From: CG2-30-68-42 sp037440385
Lineage (GTDB): Bacteria > Pseudomonadota > Gammaproteobacteria > Burkholderiales > Rhodocyclaceae
DNA length: 64,000 nucleotides
Assembly (NCBI GenBank): GCA_037440385.1
Contig: JBBIUI010000004.1
Location: forward strand, 1 to 64,000
Direction of reading: 5' to 3'
Part shown: positions 26,804 through 41,529 of the stretch, in pieces
Layout: each line of letters opens with the position of its first letter
Position numbering within the stretch: position 1 is the stretch's first letter
Position numbers and translations under genes: made by a program
Notes under the pieces: model-generated
Told to the model about the DNA's origin: nothing
Database searches by the model: none
What the model saw: the letters and a program-made list of their open reading frames with translations, nothing else

Positions 26804-28698
26804 CAGTCCTCTTCCGGTTCCTGTGGGTCTTGCGCTGCGGGCGCCGCAGGCAGCTTGCCCAGCACGCGGTAGTCGAGCACCTGCCGCGCGATCGGCGCGG
26901 CGCTCTGGGCGCCGAATCCGCCGTTTTCCACCAGCACCGCGAGCGCGATCGTGGGCCGTTCGGCGGGTGCAAAGGCGATGAACAGCGCATGGTCGCGCAG
27001 CCGCTCGGAGACCTTGCCCGCCTCGTACTTGCCGCCGCGCAGCGAGTACAACTGGGCCGTGCCGGTCTTGCCGCCGCTGGCGTAGCCCGCTCCGGCGAAG
27101 GCTCGCGCGCCGGTGCCTTCGCGGTTGACACCGACCATCGCGTTGCGGATGAAATCGACGTGCGCCTGCTTGAGCGGTATGCGGCGCACGGGCTCGGGCG
27201 CGATCGGCGTGCGCACGCCGGTGCGCGCATTCACGATGTACTTCACGAGGTGCGGACGGAACATCACACCGTCATTGGCCAGCGTCGCCACCGCCTGCGC
27301 GAGCTGGATCGGCGTGTAGGCGTTGTAGCCCTGCCCGATGCCGATCGAGATCGTCTCGCCTGCGTACCACTTCTGCTGCTCGCGCCGCTTGAACCGCTTG
27401 CGCTTCCATTCCTGCGAGGGCAGCACGCCGTCGAGCTCGCCTTCGAGATCGATGCCGGTCGCCTTGCCGAAGCCGAACTGGCGCATGAAGCCCGAGATGT
27501 TGTCGATCCCCAGGTCGTTGGCGAGCATGTAGTAGTACGTGTCGCACGAGGCGACGATGGACTTGTACATGTCGACCGTCCCGTGCCCGCCCTTCTTGTC
27601 GTCGCGGAACTGGTGGCCGCCGAACATGAAAAAGCCGGGATCGGAGATCGTTTGGCCCGGCGTGCGCTTGCCCAGCGTCAGCGCGGCCAGCGCCATGTAA
27701 GGCTTGAACGTGGAACCGGGCGCATAGGTGCCGCCGATCGGGCGATTGACCATCGGACGGTCGGGCGAGCCGTTGAGCTCGTCCCAGGTCTGCGGATCGA
27801 TGCCATCGACGAACAGGTTCGGATCGAAACCGGGCCGGCTCACGTAGGCGAGCACATCGCCGCTGGACGGTTCGATCGCCACCAGCGCACCGCGCCGCTT
27901 GCCGAAGGCCTGTTCGGCGATCGCCTGCAGCTTCGCGTCCACGGTCAGCACGAGGTCGTTGCCGGCGACCGGCGCGCTGCGCGAGAGCACGCGCACCGCA
28001 TGGCCGCTGGAGTCGACCTCGACCTGCTCGGCGCCGGCCTGTCCGTGCAGATCGAACTCGTAGGTCTGCTCGACACCGCTCTTGCCGAAGTGCTCGGTGC
28101 CGCGGTAGTTCGCCTGTTCGTCGGCGGCCTCGATCCGTTCGACATCCCGGCTGGCCACCCGACCGAGATAGCCGATCGCATGCGCGGCCAGCTCGCCGAG
28201 CGGGTACTGGCGGAACAGCCGGGCCTTGATCTCGACGCCCGGAAATCGGTAACGGTTCGCGGCAAAGCGCGCGACCTCCTCGTCGGTGAGCCGGCTGCGG
28301 ACCGGCAGGCTCTCGAAGTTCCTGCTCTCCTCGAGCAGCTTCCTGAAGCGCTTGCGGTCGCGCGGCTGCACGTCGATCAGTTCTCCCAGCGCGTCGATCG
28401 TCGCATCGAGATCGGCCACTTTCGACGGGGTGATCTCCAGCGTATAGGCGGAGTAGCTGCGCGCGAGCACCACGCCGTTGCGGTCCGTCACGAGGCCGCG
28501 ATTGGGAACGACCGGAACGACTGCGATCCGGTTGTCCTCGGCGCGCGTGCGGTAGTAGTCGCGCTCGACGACCTGCAGTTGCACCAGCCGCGCGAACAGC
28601 ACGCCAAGGGCGACCAGCACGCCGATGCCGGCCGCGGCCAGACGGGCGCGGAAGCGTGCCAGATCGCCTTCGGGCGTATGCAGGAGGGCGGGAGCCAT
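26803..28698 (-). CDS. mrdA: Penicillin-binding protein 2 (MrdA)
   Basis: Monofunctional class B transpeptidase partner of RodA. The 631-residue protein has an N-terminal membrane anchor (about 21-42), a pedestal domain, and a transpeptidase domain with Ser329 in STFK, SCD (about 384) and KTG (SGGKTGTAQ). E. coli PBP2 uses Ser330. It is 16 bp after mreD. Confidence 0.96.
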   Translation of the reverse strand: MAPALLHTPEGDLARFRARLAAAGIGVLVALGVLFARLVQLQVVERDYYRTRAEDNRIAVVPVVPNRGLVTDRNGVVLARSYSAYTLEITPSKVADLDATIDALGELIDVQPRDRKRFRKLLEESRNFESLPVRSRLTDEEVARFAANRYRFPGVEIKARLFRQYPLGELAAHAIGYLGRVASRDVERIEAADEQANYRGTEHFGKSGVEQTYEFDLHGQAGAEQVEVDSSGHAVRVLSRSAPVAGNDLVLTVDAKLQAIAEQAFGKRRGALVAIEPSSGDVLAYVSRPGFDPNLFVDGIDPQTWDELNGSPDRPMVNRPIGGTYAPGSTFKPYMALAALTLGKRTPGQTISDPGFFMFGGHQFRDDKKGGHGTVDMYKSIVASCDTYYYMLANDLGIDNISGFMRQFGFGKATGIDLEGELDGVLPSQEWKRKRFKRREQQKWYAGETISIGIGQGYNAYTPIQLAQAVATLANDGVMFRPHLVKYIVNARTGVRTPIAPEPVRRIPLKQAHVDFIRNAMVGVNREGTGARAFAGAGYASGGKTGTAQLYSLRGGKYEAGKVSERLRDHALFIAFAPAERPTIALAVLVENGGFGAQSAAPIARQVLDYRVLGKLPAAPAAQDPQEPEED

Positions 28699-28714
28699 GG
28701 CTGGGTCGGCGGCC

Positions 28715-29236
28715 TCAGATCGGCCGGTTCTCGTCCTTTTCCGCCGGCCGGTATTGCGGCAGCAGCAGCAGGTAGTGGATCGGAATCCACAGTACGGCGG
28801 TGCTCACGCTAGCCAGAAAATACGTCCAGCCGGGGAAATCGCCGCCGCCGATCATGCGCACCCCGGTCGTGACGGCCTGCGTGCCGAGCATCAGCGGCAG
28901 GATGTGCAATGCCTGCCGCGACAGCGGGAACCACAGGATGCGCCGCGACAGCCATCCCGCGCCGTAGGCGAGCAGCACGTAGGCGAGCGCATGCTCACCC
29001 ATGACGGAAGCATCGGCCACGTCCATGACGATGCCCAGCAGGAAGCCCGCCGCCATGCCGACCTTGAACCGTTCGCGCACGCACCAGAAGGCGAGCACCA
29101 GCGCGACCCAGTCCGGCCAGCCGGGCAGCCGGCCGACCGGGATCAGATCGAGCAGCAGCGCGCCCAGCAGGCTCGCCAGGATGAACCAGTTCCTGACGCC
29201 CTGCAGGATCCGCTTCGAGCTGTGGGTCGGCTGCAT
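28715..29236 (-). CDS. mreD: Rod-shape membrane protein MreD
   Basis: Integral membrane protein of the elongasome, 173 residues with about five helices (NWFILASLLGALLLDLIPVG, WVALVLAFWCVRERFKVGMAAGFLLGIVMDVAD, LAYVLLAYGAGWLSRRILWF, WTYFLASVSTAVLWIPIHYLLL). It lies between mreC (22 bp) and mrdA. Confidence 0.92.
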   Translation of the reverse strand: MQPTHSSKRILQGVRNWFILASLLGALLLDLIPVGRLPGWPDWVALVLAFWCVRERFKVGMAAGFLLGIVMDVADASVMGEHALAYVLLAYGAGWLSRRILWFPLSRQALHILPLMLGTQAVTTGVRMIGGGDFPGWTYFLASVSTAVLWIPIHYLLLLPQYRPAEKDENRPI

Positions 29237-29258
29237 CAGGCGGCTCCCGGAAGCGCCG

Positions 29259-30173
29259 TCATTTCTTGCCCGCGCGCGCCCTGGCCGGGCGCTGCTCGCG
29301 GGGGGTCACCGCATCGCGAGGCGGCGCGGCCGGCAGCACCCGCTCGCCCAGCACCAGCACCAGCGCATCGCGTTCGACGCCCGCGATCGGCGTCGCGAAG
29401 ATGCGCGCAAACGCGCCGGTGCCCTCGCGCGCGAGCCGGGCGACTCGGCCCACGGCCAGGCCCGGCAGGTAGATTCCGTCCAGCCCCGAGGTCACCAGCT
29501 CATCGCCCTCGCGCACGTCGGCGTTTCCGGCGAGATAGCGCAGTTCGAGCAGACCGTCACCGGCGCCGAACAGCACGGCGCGCAGTGCGTTGCGCCGCAC
29601 CTGGACCGGCACCGCCTGCTCGCGGTCGGTGATCAGCGTGACCTCGGCGGTGAGCGGAAACGCCCGGGTCACCTGACCGATCACGCCGAGATCGTCGATC
29701 ACCACCTGGCCGGCGCGCACCGCCTGCCGCGTCCCCTTGTCGATGACGACCTTGCGCGAGTACGCGTCGCGCGTGGCGTACAGGACCTCGGCAACGACGC
29801 CCTTCGCCGGTTGACGGTCGCGCATCGCGAGCAGGCTGCGCAACTGGCGGTTTTCCAGTTCGAGCTGTTCGTGGCGCAGCAGCGTCGCGGCCGCGCGCAC
29901 CGTCTGCTCGGCCAGTCGGGCGTTTTCCCGCCGCAGCGTGCCGTGCGCCGCGAGATACCCGCCGGCTTCGCGCAATGCCTGGACCGGAGCGAGTGCCAGC
30001 GTACGCAGCGGATAGGTGACCACCGTGAGCGCCTGGCGCAACGGCTCGAGGTAACGCTGGCGCAGGTCGAGGCCCAGCAGCGCGAGCGAGACGATGACGA
30101 AGAACGCGAGCCGGGCGAACGGCGCCGGCCCGCGCCGGAAAAACGGCGGCGGATCGCGTCCCGCGACGGTCAT
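29259..30173 (-). CDS. mreC: Rod-shape protein MreC
   Basis: Bitopic periplasmic scaffold that activates PBP2-RodA. The 304-residue product starts at ATG 30173 (MTVAGRDPPPFFRRGPAPFARL), has one membrane helix (FVIVSLALLGLDL), a coiled coil (RRENARLAEQTVRAAATLLRHEQLELENRQL) and the beta-rich MreC domain (VIDKGTRQAVRAGQVVIDDLGVIGQV, LVTSGLDGIYLPGLAVGRV), then a basic tail. It lies 94 bp after mreB. Confidence 0.94.
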   Translation of the reverse strand: MTVAGRDPPPFFRRGPAPFARLAFFVIVSLALLGLDLRQRYLEPLRQALTVVTYPLRTLALAPVQALREAGGYLAAHGTLRRENARLAEQTVRAAATLLRHEQLELENRQLRSLLAMRDRQPAKGVVAEVLYATRDAYSRKVVIDKGTRQAVRAGQVVIDDLGVIGQVTRAFPLTAEVTLITDREQAVPVQVRRNALRAVLFGAGDGLLELRYLAGNADVREGDELVTSGLDGIYLPGLAVGRVARLAREGTGAFARIFATPIAGVERDALVLVLGERVLPAAPPRDAVTPREQRPARARAGKK

Positions 30174-30267
30174 GGTCGGCCAGGCGCGCGAAGGGCTGCG
30201 CGCGGGCCGCACCGCCGGTCAGCCCGGCACCGGGCCGCATGGGCCGGGCGCCGGCATGCGTTCCCGA

Positions 30268-31311
30268 TCACTCGTTGGAGAAGATGCTGCCGAGGTGGTC
30301 CATCTTCTCCAGCGCGAGGCCGGAGCCGCGGACCACGCAGGTCAGGGGATCCTCGGCGACCACCACCGGCAGCCCGGTCTCCTCCATCAGCAGCCGGTCG
30401 AGATCACGAAGCAGCGCGCCGCCGCCGGTCAGTACCATGCCGCGGTCGGCGATGTCCGCGCCCAGCTCGGGGGGCGTCTGTTCGAGCGCCGACTTGACCT
30501 GGCTCACGATCTGGTTGAGCGGCTCGGTGAGCGCCTCGAGGATCTCGTTGGACGAGACGGTGAAGCCGCGCGGGATCCCTTCGGCCAGGTTGCGTCCCTT
30601 GACCTCCATCTCCTTGACTTCGGAGCCGGGAAACGCCGAACCGATCTCCTTCTTGATCGTCTCCGCGGTCGTCTCGCCGATCAGCATGCCGTAGTTGCGG
30701 CGGATGTAATTGATGATCGCCTCGTCGAACTTGTCGCCGCCCACGCGTACCGAACCGGCATAGACCATGCCGCCGAGCGAGATCACGCCGACCTCGGTCG
30801 TACCCCCGCCGATGTCGACGACCATCGAGCCCGTCGCGTCGGCCACCGGAAGGCCGGCACCGATCGCCGCGGCCATCGGCTCCTCGATCAGGTAGACCTG
30901 GGCGGCGCCCGCACCCAGCGCGGATTCGCGGATCGCGCGCCGCTCGACCTGGGTCGAGCCGCACGGCACGCAGATGATGATGCGCGGCGAGGGCGAGAAC
31001 AGCCGCGAGTCATGCACCTTCTTGATGAACTGCTTGAGCATCTGCTCGGTGACGGTGAAGTCGGCGATGACGCCGTCCTTCATCGGCCGGATCGCCGTGA
31101 TGTTGCCCGGTGTCTTGCCCAGCATCTGCTTGGCGGCCATGCCCACGGCCTGTATCGTTTTTCTGGCGTTGGGCCCGCCCTCGGTACGGATCGCGACGAC
31201 CGAAGGCTCGTCCAGCACGATCCCCTTGCCGCGCACGAAGATCAGCGTGTTGGCGGTGCCCAGGTCGATTGCCAGATCGTTCGAAAAATAGGAGCGGAGA
31301 AAACCGAACAT
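30268..31311 (-). CDS. mreB: Rod-shape actin homolog MreB
   Basis: Cytoplasmic actin-like filament directing side-wall synthesis. It has 347 residues with MFGFLRSYFSNDLAIDLGTANTLIF (N-terminal amphipathic helix and phosphate 1), VVDIGGGTTEVGVISLGG (phosphate 2) and GMVLTGGGALLRDLDRLL (adenosine motif). First gene of the minus-strand shape operon; a promoter region is shared with the divergent gatC. Confidence 0.97.
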   Translation of the reverse strand: MFGFLRSYFSNDLAIDLGTANTLIFVRGKGIVLDEPSVVAIRTEGGPNARKTIQAVGMAAKQMLGKTPGNITAIRPMKDGVIADFTVTEQMLKQFIKKVHDSRLFSPSPRIIICVPCGSTQVERRAIRESALGAGAAQVYLIEEPMAAAIGAGLPVADATGSMVVDIGGGTTEVGVISLGGMVYAGSVRVGGDKFDEAIINYIRRNYGMLIGETTAETIKKEIGSAFPGSEVKEMEVKGRNLAEGIPRGFTVSSNEILEALTEPLNQIVSQVKSALEQTPPELGADIADRGMVLTGGGALLRDLDRLLMEETGLPVVVAEDPLTCVVRGSGLALEKMDHLGSIFSNE

Positions 31312-31354
31312 TGCTCGATGACCCGTCGTCGGGGTGGAAGAAAATCGAAGCCTT

Positions 31355-31361
31355 TATGATA
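31355..31361. promoter_or_regulatory. Divergent -10 region between mreB and gatC
   Basis: TATGATA reads as TATGAT on the plus strand (31355-31360) and TATCAT on the minus strand (31356-31361), each five of six matches to a -10 box. The minus version lies about 45 bp before mreB. The -35 regions are weak on both strands. Downstream on the plus side a 7-bp inverted repeat (CGCGGCC/GGCCGCG near 31383-31401) lies in the gatC leader; nothing else is seen in this 176-bp gap. Confidence 0.4.
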
Positions 31362-31487
31362 CCCTAACGGACATCGCGAAATCGCGGCCGGCCAGGCCGC
31401 GCAGCCGTGCGCGCGTCCCGCCCGCGAGGTCGACTTTCTCCGTCGCCGGCCGGGTTCGCGACACCTCACCACAGACCGGAAAACGTC

Positions 31488-31775
31488 GTGCCGCTCAGCC
31501 TCGAACAGGTCAGCCGGATCGCCGAGCTGGCACGCATCGAGATCTCACCCGCGGAGGCCCTCACGCTGCAGGGCGAACTGAACCGGATCTTTACGCTGAT
31601 CGAGCGCATGCAGGAGATCGACACCGGCGCGCTCGCGCCGATGGCGCACGCGCTCGACGTGCGCCAGCCGCTGCGCGAGGACGAGCCGAGCGAGCCCGAG
31701 CGGCGCGAGGCGTTCCTCGAAATCGCGCCGGAGACCGCGGGCGGGCTGTACCTCGTGCCGAAGGTGATCGAGTGA
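31488..31775 (+). CDS. gatC: Asp/Glu-tRNA amidotransferase subunit GatC
   Basis: Small subunit stabilising GatA-GatB, which converts mischarged Glu-tRNA(Gln) or Asp-tRNA(Asn). The 95-residue protein from GTG 31488 reads VPLSLEQVSRIAELARIEISPAEALTLQGELNRIFTLIERMQEID, typical of GatC. No strong ribosome-binding site is visible. A longer in-frame start exists upstream but adds an atypical leader. Confidence 0.92.
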   Translation: MPLSLEQVSRIAELARIEISPAEALTLQGELNRIFTLIERMQEIDTGALAPMAHALDVRQPLREDEPSEPERREAFLEIAPETAGGLYLVPKVIE

Positions 31776-31812
31776 GCCGATCGGGTGCCGGCACGGCCGG
31801 GTGCGCGTCGCG

Positions 31813-33276
31813 ATGATCGGCGCGAGCCTGCCCGAGCTGTCCGCGGCGCTGGCCGCGCGCAGCATTTCGAGCGTCGAGCTGACGCGGCTGTTCCTCGATC
31901 GCATCGCCGCCGTCGATCCCAGGCTCAACGCCTTCATCACGGTCGATCCGGAAAAGTCCCTGGCCCAGGCAAGCGCGGCCGATGCGCGCATCGGCTGCGG
32001 CGAAGCCGGCGCGCTGACCGGCATCCCGGTCGCCCACAAGGACATCTTCTGCACCAGGGGCTGGCGGACCACCTGCGGTTCGCGGATGCTGGCGAATTTC
32101 GTCAGCCCGTACGATGCGCACGTCATCGAGCGTTTCAACGCCGCGGGCTGCGTGATCCTCGGCAAGACCAACATGGACGAGTTCGCGATGGGCTCGTCGA
32201 GCGAAAACTCCTGGTTCGGTCCGGTGCACAATCCGTGGGACGTCAGCCGGGTTCCCGGCGGATCCTCGGGCGGTTCGGCCGCCGCGGTCGCGGCGCGGCT
32301 CGCCCCGGCGGCGACCGGCACCGACACCGGCGGCTCGATCCGCCAGCCTGCGGCGCTGTCGGGCGTGACCGGCCTGAAGCCGACCTATGGCGCGGTGTCG
32401 CGCTACGGCATGATCGCCTTCGCGTCGAGCCTCGATCAGGGCGGTCCGATCGCGAAATCCGCGCAGGAGTGCGCATGGATGATGGAGGTCATGGCCGGTC
32501 ACGATCCGCGCGATTCGACCAGCCTCCGGCAGGTGCGCCCGGACTACCGGAGCGAGCTCGGCAGGCCGATCGACGGGTTGCGCATCGGCGTGCCCGCGGA
32601 GTTCTTCGCGCAGGGCCTGTCCGCGGATGTCGCGGCCGCGGTCGAGGAAGCGATCGCCGAGTTTCGCCGGCTCGGCGCGCGCACCGTCGAGGTCCATCTT
32701 CCCGCCATGCGCCTGGCGATCCCGGTGTATTACGTGCTCGCCCCGGCCGAGGCCTCCTCGAACCTGAGCCGCTTCGACGGCGTGCGCTACGGCTATCGCA
32801 CGCAGCGCTACCGCGATCTCAACGAGATGTACTGCCGCACGCGCGCCGAGGGTTTCGGCGCCGAGGTCCGCCGCCGCATCCTGATCGGAACCTATGTCCT
32901 GTCGCACGGCTACTACGACGCCTATTACCTGCGCGCCCAGAAGATCCGCAGATTGATCCGCAACGAGTTCGACGAGGCCTTCACGCATTGCGACGTGATC
33001 CTGGGCCCGACCGCGCCGACGGTGGCGTTCGCGCTGGGCGCGAAGCGCACGGACCCGGTGCAGATGTACCTGAACGATCTGTACACGATCCCGGCCAACC
33101 TGGCGGGCCTGCCCGCGCTGTCGATTCCGTGCGGCTTCGGCGAGGCCGGCCTGCCGGTCGGCGCCCAGCTCATCGGCCGGCATTTCGACGAGCCGCGGCT
33201 GCTCGGCGCGGCCCACCGTTACCAGCAGGCAACCGACTGGCATACGCGGATGCCTGCGGAGCCGCATCCGGCATGA
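31813..33276 (+). CDS. gatA: Asp/Glu-tRNA amidotransferase subunit GatA
   Basis: Amidase subunit releasing ammonia from glutamine. The 487-residue form from ATG 31813 starts MIGASLPELSAALAARSISSVELT, as is usual. It has the Ser-cis-Ser-Lys triad Lys76 (AHKDIF), Ser151 (GGSSGGSAAAV) and Ser175 (TDTGGSIRQPA). A GTG at 31801 would add four residues. It overlaps gatB by 4 bp. Confidence 0.96.
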   Translation: MIGASLPELSAALAARSISSVELTRLFLDRIAAVDPRLNAFITVDPEKSLAQASAADARIGCGEAGALTGIPVAHKDIFCTRGWRTTCGSRMLANFVSPYDAHVIERFNAAGCVILGKTNMDEFAMGSSSENSWFGPVHNPWDVSRVPGGSSGGSAAAVAARLAPAATGTDTGGSIRQPAALSGVTGLKPTYGAVSRYGMIAFASSLDQGGPIAKSAQECAWMMEVMAGHDPRDSTSLRQVRPDYRSELGRPIDGLRIGVPAEFFAQGLSADVAAAVEEAIAEFRRLGARTVEVHLPAMRLAIPVYYVLAPAEASSNLSRFDGVRYGYRTQRYRDLNEMYCRTRAEGFGAEVRRRILIGTYVLSHGYYDAYYLRAQKIRRLIRNEFDEAFTHCDVILGPTAPTVAFALGAKRTDPVQMYLNDLYTIPANLAGLPALSIPCGFGEAGLPVGAQLIGRHFDEPRLLGAAHRYQQATDWHTRMPAEPHPA

Positions 33277-34715
33277 ACTGGGAAATCGTCATCGGGCTGG
33301 AGACGCACGCCCAGCTCAACACGCGCTCGAAGATCTTTTCGGGCGCGAGCACCGCCTTCGGCGCGGCGCCGAACGCGCAGGCGTGCGCGGTCGACATCGC
33401 GCTGCCCGGTGTGCTGCCGGTGCTGAACCGCGGCGCGGTCGAGCGTGCGATCCGGTTCGGGCTGGCGGTCGATGGGCGCATCGCGCGCGAGTCGGTATTC
33501 GCGCGCAAGAACTTCTTCTATCCCGATATGCCAAAGGGCTACCAGATCAGCCAGTACGAGCTGCCGGTGATCTCGGGCGGTGTCATCGCGATCCGCGTCG
33601 GGGATCGCGAAAAGACGGTGCGGCTCACCCGCGCCCATCTAGAGGAGGACGCGGGCAAGTCGCTGCACGAGGACATCGACGGCAGGACCGGCATCGATCT
33701 GAACCGGGCCGGCGTGCCGCTGCTGGAGATCGTCTCCGAGCCCGAGCTGCGCTCGGCGGCCGAAGCGGTGGCATACGCGAAGGCGCTGCGGGCGCTGGTG
33801 CGCTGGATCGACATCTGCGACGGCAACATGCAGGAGGGATCGTTTCGCTGCGACGCCAACGTGTCGGTGCGTCCGGCCGGGACGACGCAGCTGGGAACGC
33901 GCTGCGAGATCAAGAACCTGAACTCGTTCCGGTTTCTGGAGCGGGCCATCGAGTACGAGGCGCGCCGCCAGATCGAGGTGCTCGGCGACGGCGGTCGCGT
34001 CGTGCAGCAGACGCGGCTGTATGACGCGCAACGCGACGAGACGCGCCCGATGCGCACCAAGGAACAGGCGCACGATTACCGCTACTTCCCCGATCCCGAC
34101 CTGCTGCCGCTCGCGATTTCGGACACCTGGATCGAGCAGGTTCGCTCGTCGATGCCGGAGCTGCCCGCCGCGATGCGCGCGCGGCTGGCGCAGCGCTACG
34201 GCCTCGGCGATGCGGATGCCGCGGCCTTGACCGCCTCGCTCGACACCGCGCGCTATTTCGAGGCTGCCGTTCGGGATGCCGGCGATGCGGCGCTCGCCAA
34301 GCCGTGCGCGAACTGGATGCTGGGCGAGCTCGCGGCGCGCCTGAACCGCGAGGAGATCGAGATCGCGCGCGCGCCCGTCACGCCCGCGCAGCTCGCCGGG
34401 CTGGTGCGTCGCATCGCCGACGGCACGATCTCCGGAACGATCGCCAAGGAGGTGTTCGACGCGCTGTGGAAGGCCGAAGCGACCGATGCCGACTCGGTCA
34501 TCGACGCGCGCGGGCTGCGCCAGATCAGCGACGAAGGCGAGCTCGGGCGGCTCGCCGACGAGGTGCTCGCGGCCAACCCGAAATCGGTCGAGGAGTTCCG
34601 CGCGGGAAAACAGAAGGCACTCAACGCGCTGGTCGGCCAGGTCATGAAGGCCTCCGGCGGCAAGGCCAATCCGCAGCAGGTCGCGCAGGCCCTGCGCAGC
34701 CGGCTCGCCCGCTAG
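33273..34715 (+). CDS. gatB: Asp/Glu-tRNA amidotransferase subunit GatB
   Basis: Kinase/tRNA-binding subunit. It has 480 residues: MNWEIVIGLETHAQLNTRSKIFSGAS, FARKNFFYPDMPKGYQISQYELP, the signature SLHEDIDGRTGIDLNRAGVPLLEIVSEPE, and MQEGSFRCDANVS. The C-terminal YqeY-like tail (GKQKALNALVGQVMKASGGKANPQQVAQAL) is complete. Whether the organism needs it for Gln, Asn or both cannot be told here. Confidence 0.97.
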   Translation: MNWEIVIGLETHAQLNTRSKIFSGASTAFGAAPNAQACAVDIALPGVLPVLNRGAVERAIRFGLAVDGRIARESVFARKNFFYPDMPKGYQISQYELPVISGGVIAIRVGDREKTVRLTRAHLEEDAGKSLHEDIDGRTGIDLNRAGVPLLEIVSEPELRSAAEAVAYAKALRALVRWIDICDGNMQEGSFRCDANVSVRPAGTTQLGTRCEIKNLNSFRFLERAIEYEARRQIEVLGDGGRVVQQTRLYDAQRDETRPMRTKEQAHDYRYFPDPDLLPLAISDTWIEQVRSSMPELPAAMRARLAQRYGLGDADAAALTASLDTARYFEAAVRDAGDAALAKPCANWMLGELAARLNREEIEIARAPVTPAQLAGLVRRIADGTISGTIAKEVFDALWKAEATDADSVIDARGLRQISDEGELGRLADEVLAANPKSVEEFRAGKQKALNALVGQVMKASGGKANPQQVAQALRSRLAR

Positions 34716-34719
34716 AGGC

Positions 34720-40284
<5,565 letters not shown>

Positions 40285-40336
40285 ACGGCGCCGTCGGCAG
40301 CGCCGCTTCGCGCCGACATCCGGCGCTGGCCCCGTG

Positions 40337-40372
40337 CTCGTCGGCTCGCACGCGACGCGCCGCGCCGACGAG
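40337..40372. repeat. Inverted repeat between convergent genes
   Basis: In the 137-bp gap between the convergent uvrA and metallo-hydrolase stops, CTCGTCGGC (40337-40345) pairs perfectly with GCCGACGAG (40364-40372) across an 18-base loop. No T tract follows on either strand, so it is a possible transcript 3'-end structure but not a clear intrinsic terminator. Confidence 0.35.
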
Positions 40373-40421
40373 GCTGATCGAACCCGCCGCGCGATCGCGC
40401 AGCGGCGAGCGCGGGCGGGGT

Positions 40422-41339
40422 TCAGGCCGGGCCCGGCGCGAGCAGTTGCGCGTCGCGCTCGACGAGCACGCCGGCGCGCAGCAGTTCGTCGATGACCTGG
40501 GCGGCGACGGCCGCCGGTTCGCGGTCGAAGAAGCGCGCCGAGATCTCGCGGAAGATCGCGACCTCGCCGAAATATCCGGCCACCTCCGCGCGCGGCATGC
40601 GGCGCTTCTCCAGCAGCGTGAAGGTGAACAGCGCCTTCAGCGCGCTGCGCGCCATGCGCTCGGGGCTGTCCTCGAACGCCGCCACGCGCCGCAACGCACG
40701 ATCGAGCGCCCCGCGGAAATCCGCGAACGGCGCGCCGTGACCGGGGATGACGGTGTCGACGTCGAGCTCCGCGAGCCTCTCCAGCGTGCGCCGCGTCGAG
40801 GCGAGGCCGGAAGCCTCGCCCGCCAGCTCGGCGAACATCACGCCGAAGCCGTTTTCCCACAGCGCATCCCCGGAGATCAGCACACGCGAGCGCGGCGAGT
40901 GGAACACCAGCGCATGCATGTCGTGGCCGGGCGCCGCGAGCGCGTGCCAGACGAGGCCACCCATCTCGATCTCGTCGCCGGCGGCGATCGTGTCGTCGAA
41001 CGCGAACGGTTCGGCCTGCTGGCGGGCGGGCGCGAGCAGCAGCGCGTCCTCGTCCCAGCCGCGGATCGCCTGCGCGATCCCCTCGGGCACGCTGATGCGG
41101 CAGCCGTGCGCGCGGGCGATCGCGGCGTTGCCGCCGATGTGATCGGAATGCGAATGCGTGTTGACGAGCCGCGCGAGACGCCGTCCCTCCAGCGCGCGCC
41201 CGAGCAGCGCGAGCGTGTGCGGCGCGTGGGTCACATAGCCCGAATCGACCACGGTCGCCCGGTCGCCTTCCAGCGCGAGAACGCTGTTCGACGACAGCCA
41301 GCCGCGCTCAAGGACCCGTATCGTCGGCGGCAGCGGCAT
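40422..41339 (-). CDS. MBL-fold metallo-hydrolase at the end of the liu cluster
   Basis: A 305-residue cytoplasmic metallo-beta-lactamase-fold hydrolase. It has the metal motif THSHSDHIGG, a downstream His (APGHDMHA), ISGDALWENG (bridging Asp) and IPGHGAP. Many relatives are annotated as hydroxyacylglutathione hydrolase-like or acyl-thioester hydrolases, but substrate cannot be assigned. Start ATG 41339 (MPLPPTIRVLERGWLSSNSV) overlaps the DUF1289 gene by 32 bp, placing it last in the leucine-degradation operon. This location allows a role on CoA thioesters, as inference only. Confidence 0.85.
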   Translation of the reverse strand: MPLPPTIRVLERGWLSSNSVLALEGDRATVVDSGYVTHAPHTLALLGRALEGRRLARLVNTHSHSDHIGGNAAIARAHGCRISVPEGIAQAIRGWDEDALLLAPARQQAEPFAFDDTIAAGDEIEMGGLVWHALAAPGHDMHALVFHSPRSRVLISGDALWENGFGVMFAELAGEASGLASTRRTLERLAELDVDTVIPGHGAPFADFRGALDRALRRVAAFEDSPERMARSALKALFTFTLLEKRRMPRAEVAGYFGEVAIFREISARFFDREPAAVAAQVIDELLRAGVLVERDAQLLAPGPA

Positions 41340-41529
41340 GTTCTTTCCGTGCACGGCGCAACGCGATGCGCTCGAGGACCGCGCGCTTGTACGCATCGCT
41401 CGCCTGTGACCACGCCGCGATCTCCTCCAGCGTGCGCAGGCAGCCCGCGCACAGGCCGCCTTCCATGCGGCATACGTCCACGCACGGCGAGGCGATCGCG
41501 CCGCCCGCCTCGCCGGTCAGCGTGCGCAT
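41308..41529 (-). CDS. DUF1289 small cysteine-rich protein
   Basis: A 73-residue protein with the DUF1289 pattern SPCVDVCRMEGGLCAGCLRTLEEIAAW: four cysteines likely to bind a metal or iron-sulfur cluster. Function unknown. It is wedged between liuE (13-bp overlap at its start) and the metallo-hydrolase (32-bp overlap at its end), which implies coupled translation. Confidence 0.85.
   Translation of the reverse strand: MRTLTGEAGGAIASPCVDVCRMEGGLCAGCLRTLEEIAAWSQASDAYKRAVLERIALRRARKEHAAAADDTGP

Noticed and set aside
40337..40372. Intrinsic terminator between convergent uvrA and the metallo-hydrolase
   Set aside because: The 9-bp stem is real but the loop is long and no T tract follows on either strand, so it is listed only as an inverted repeat.
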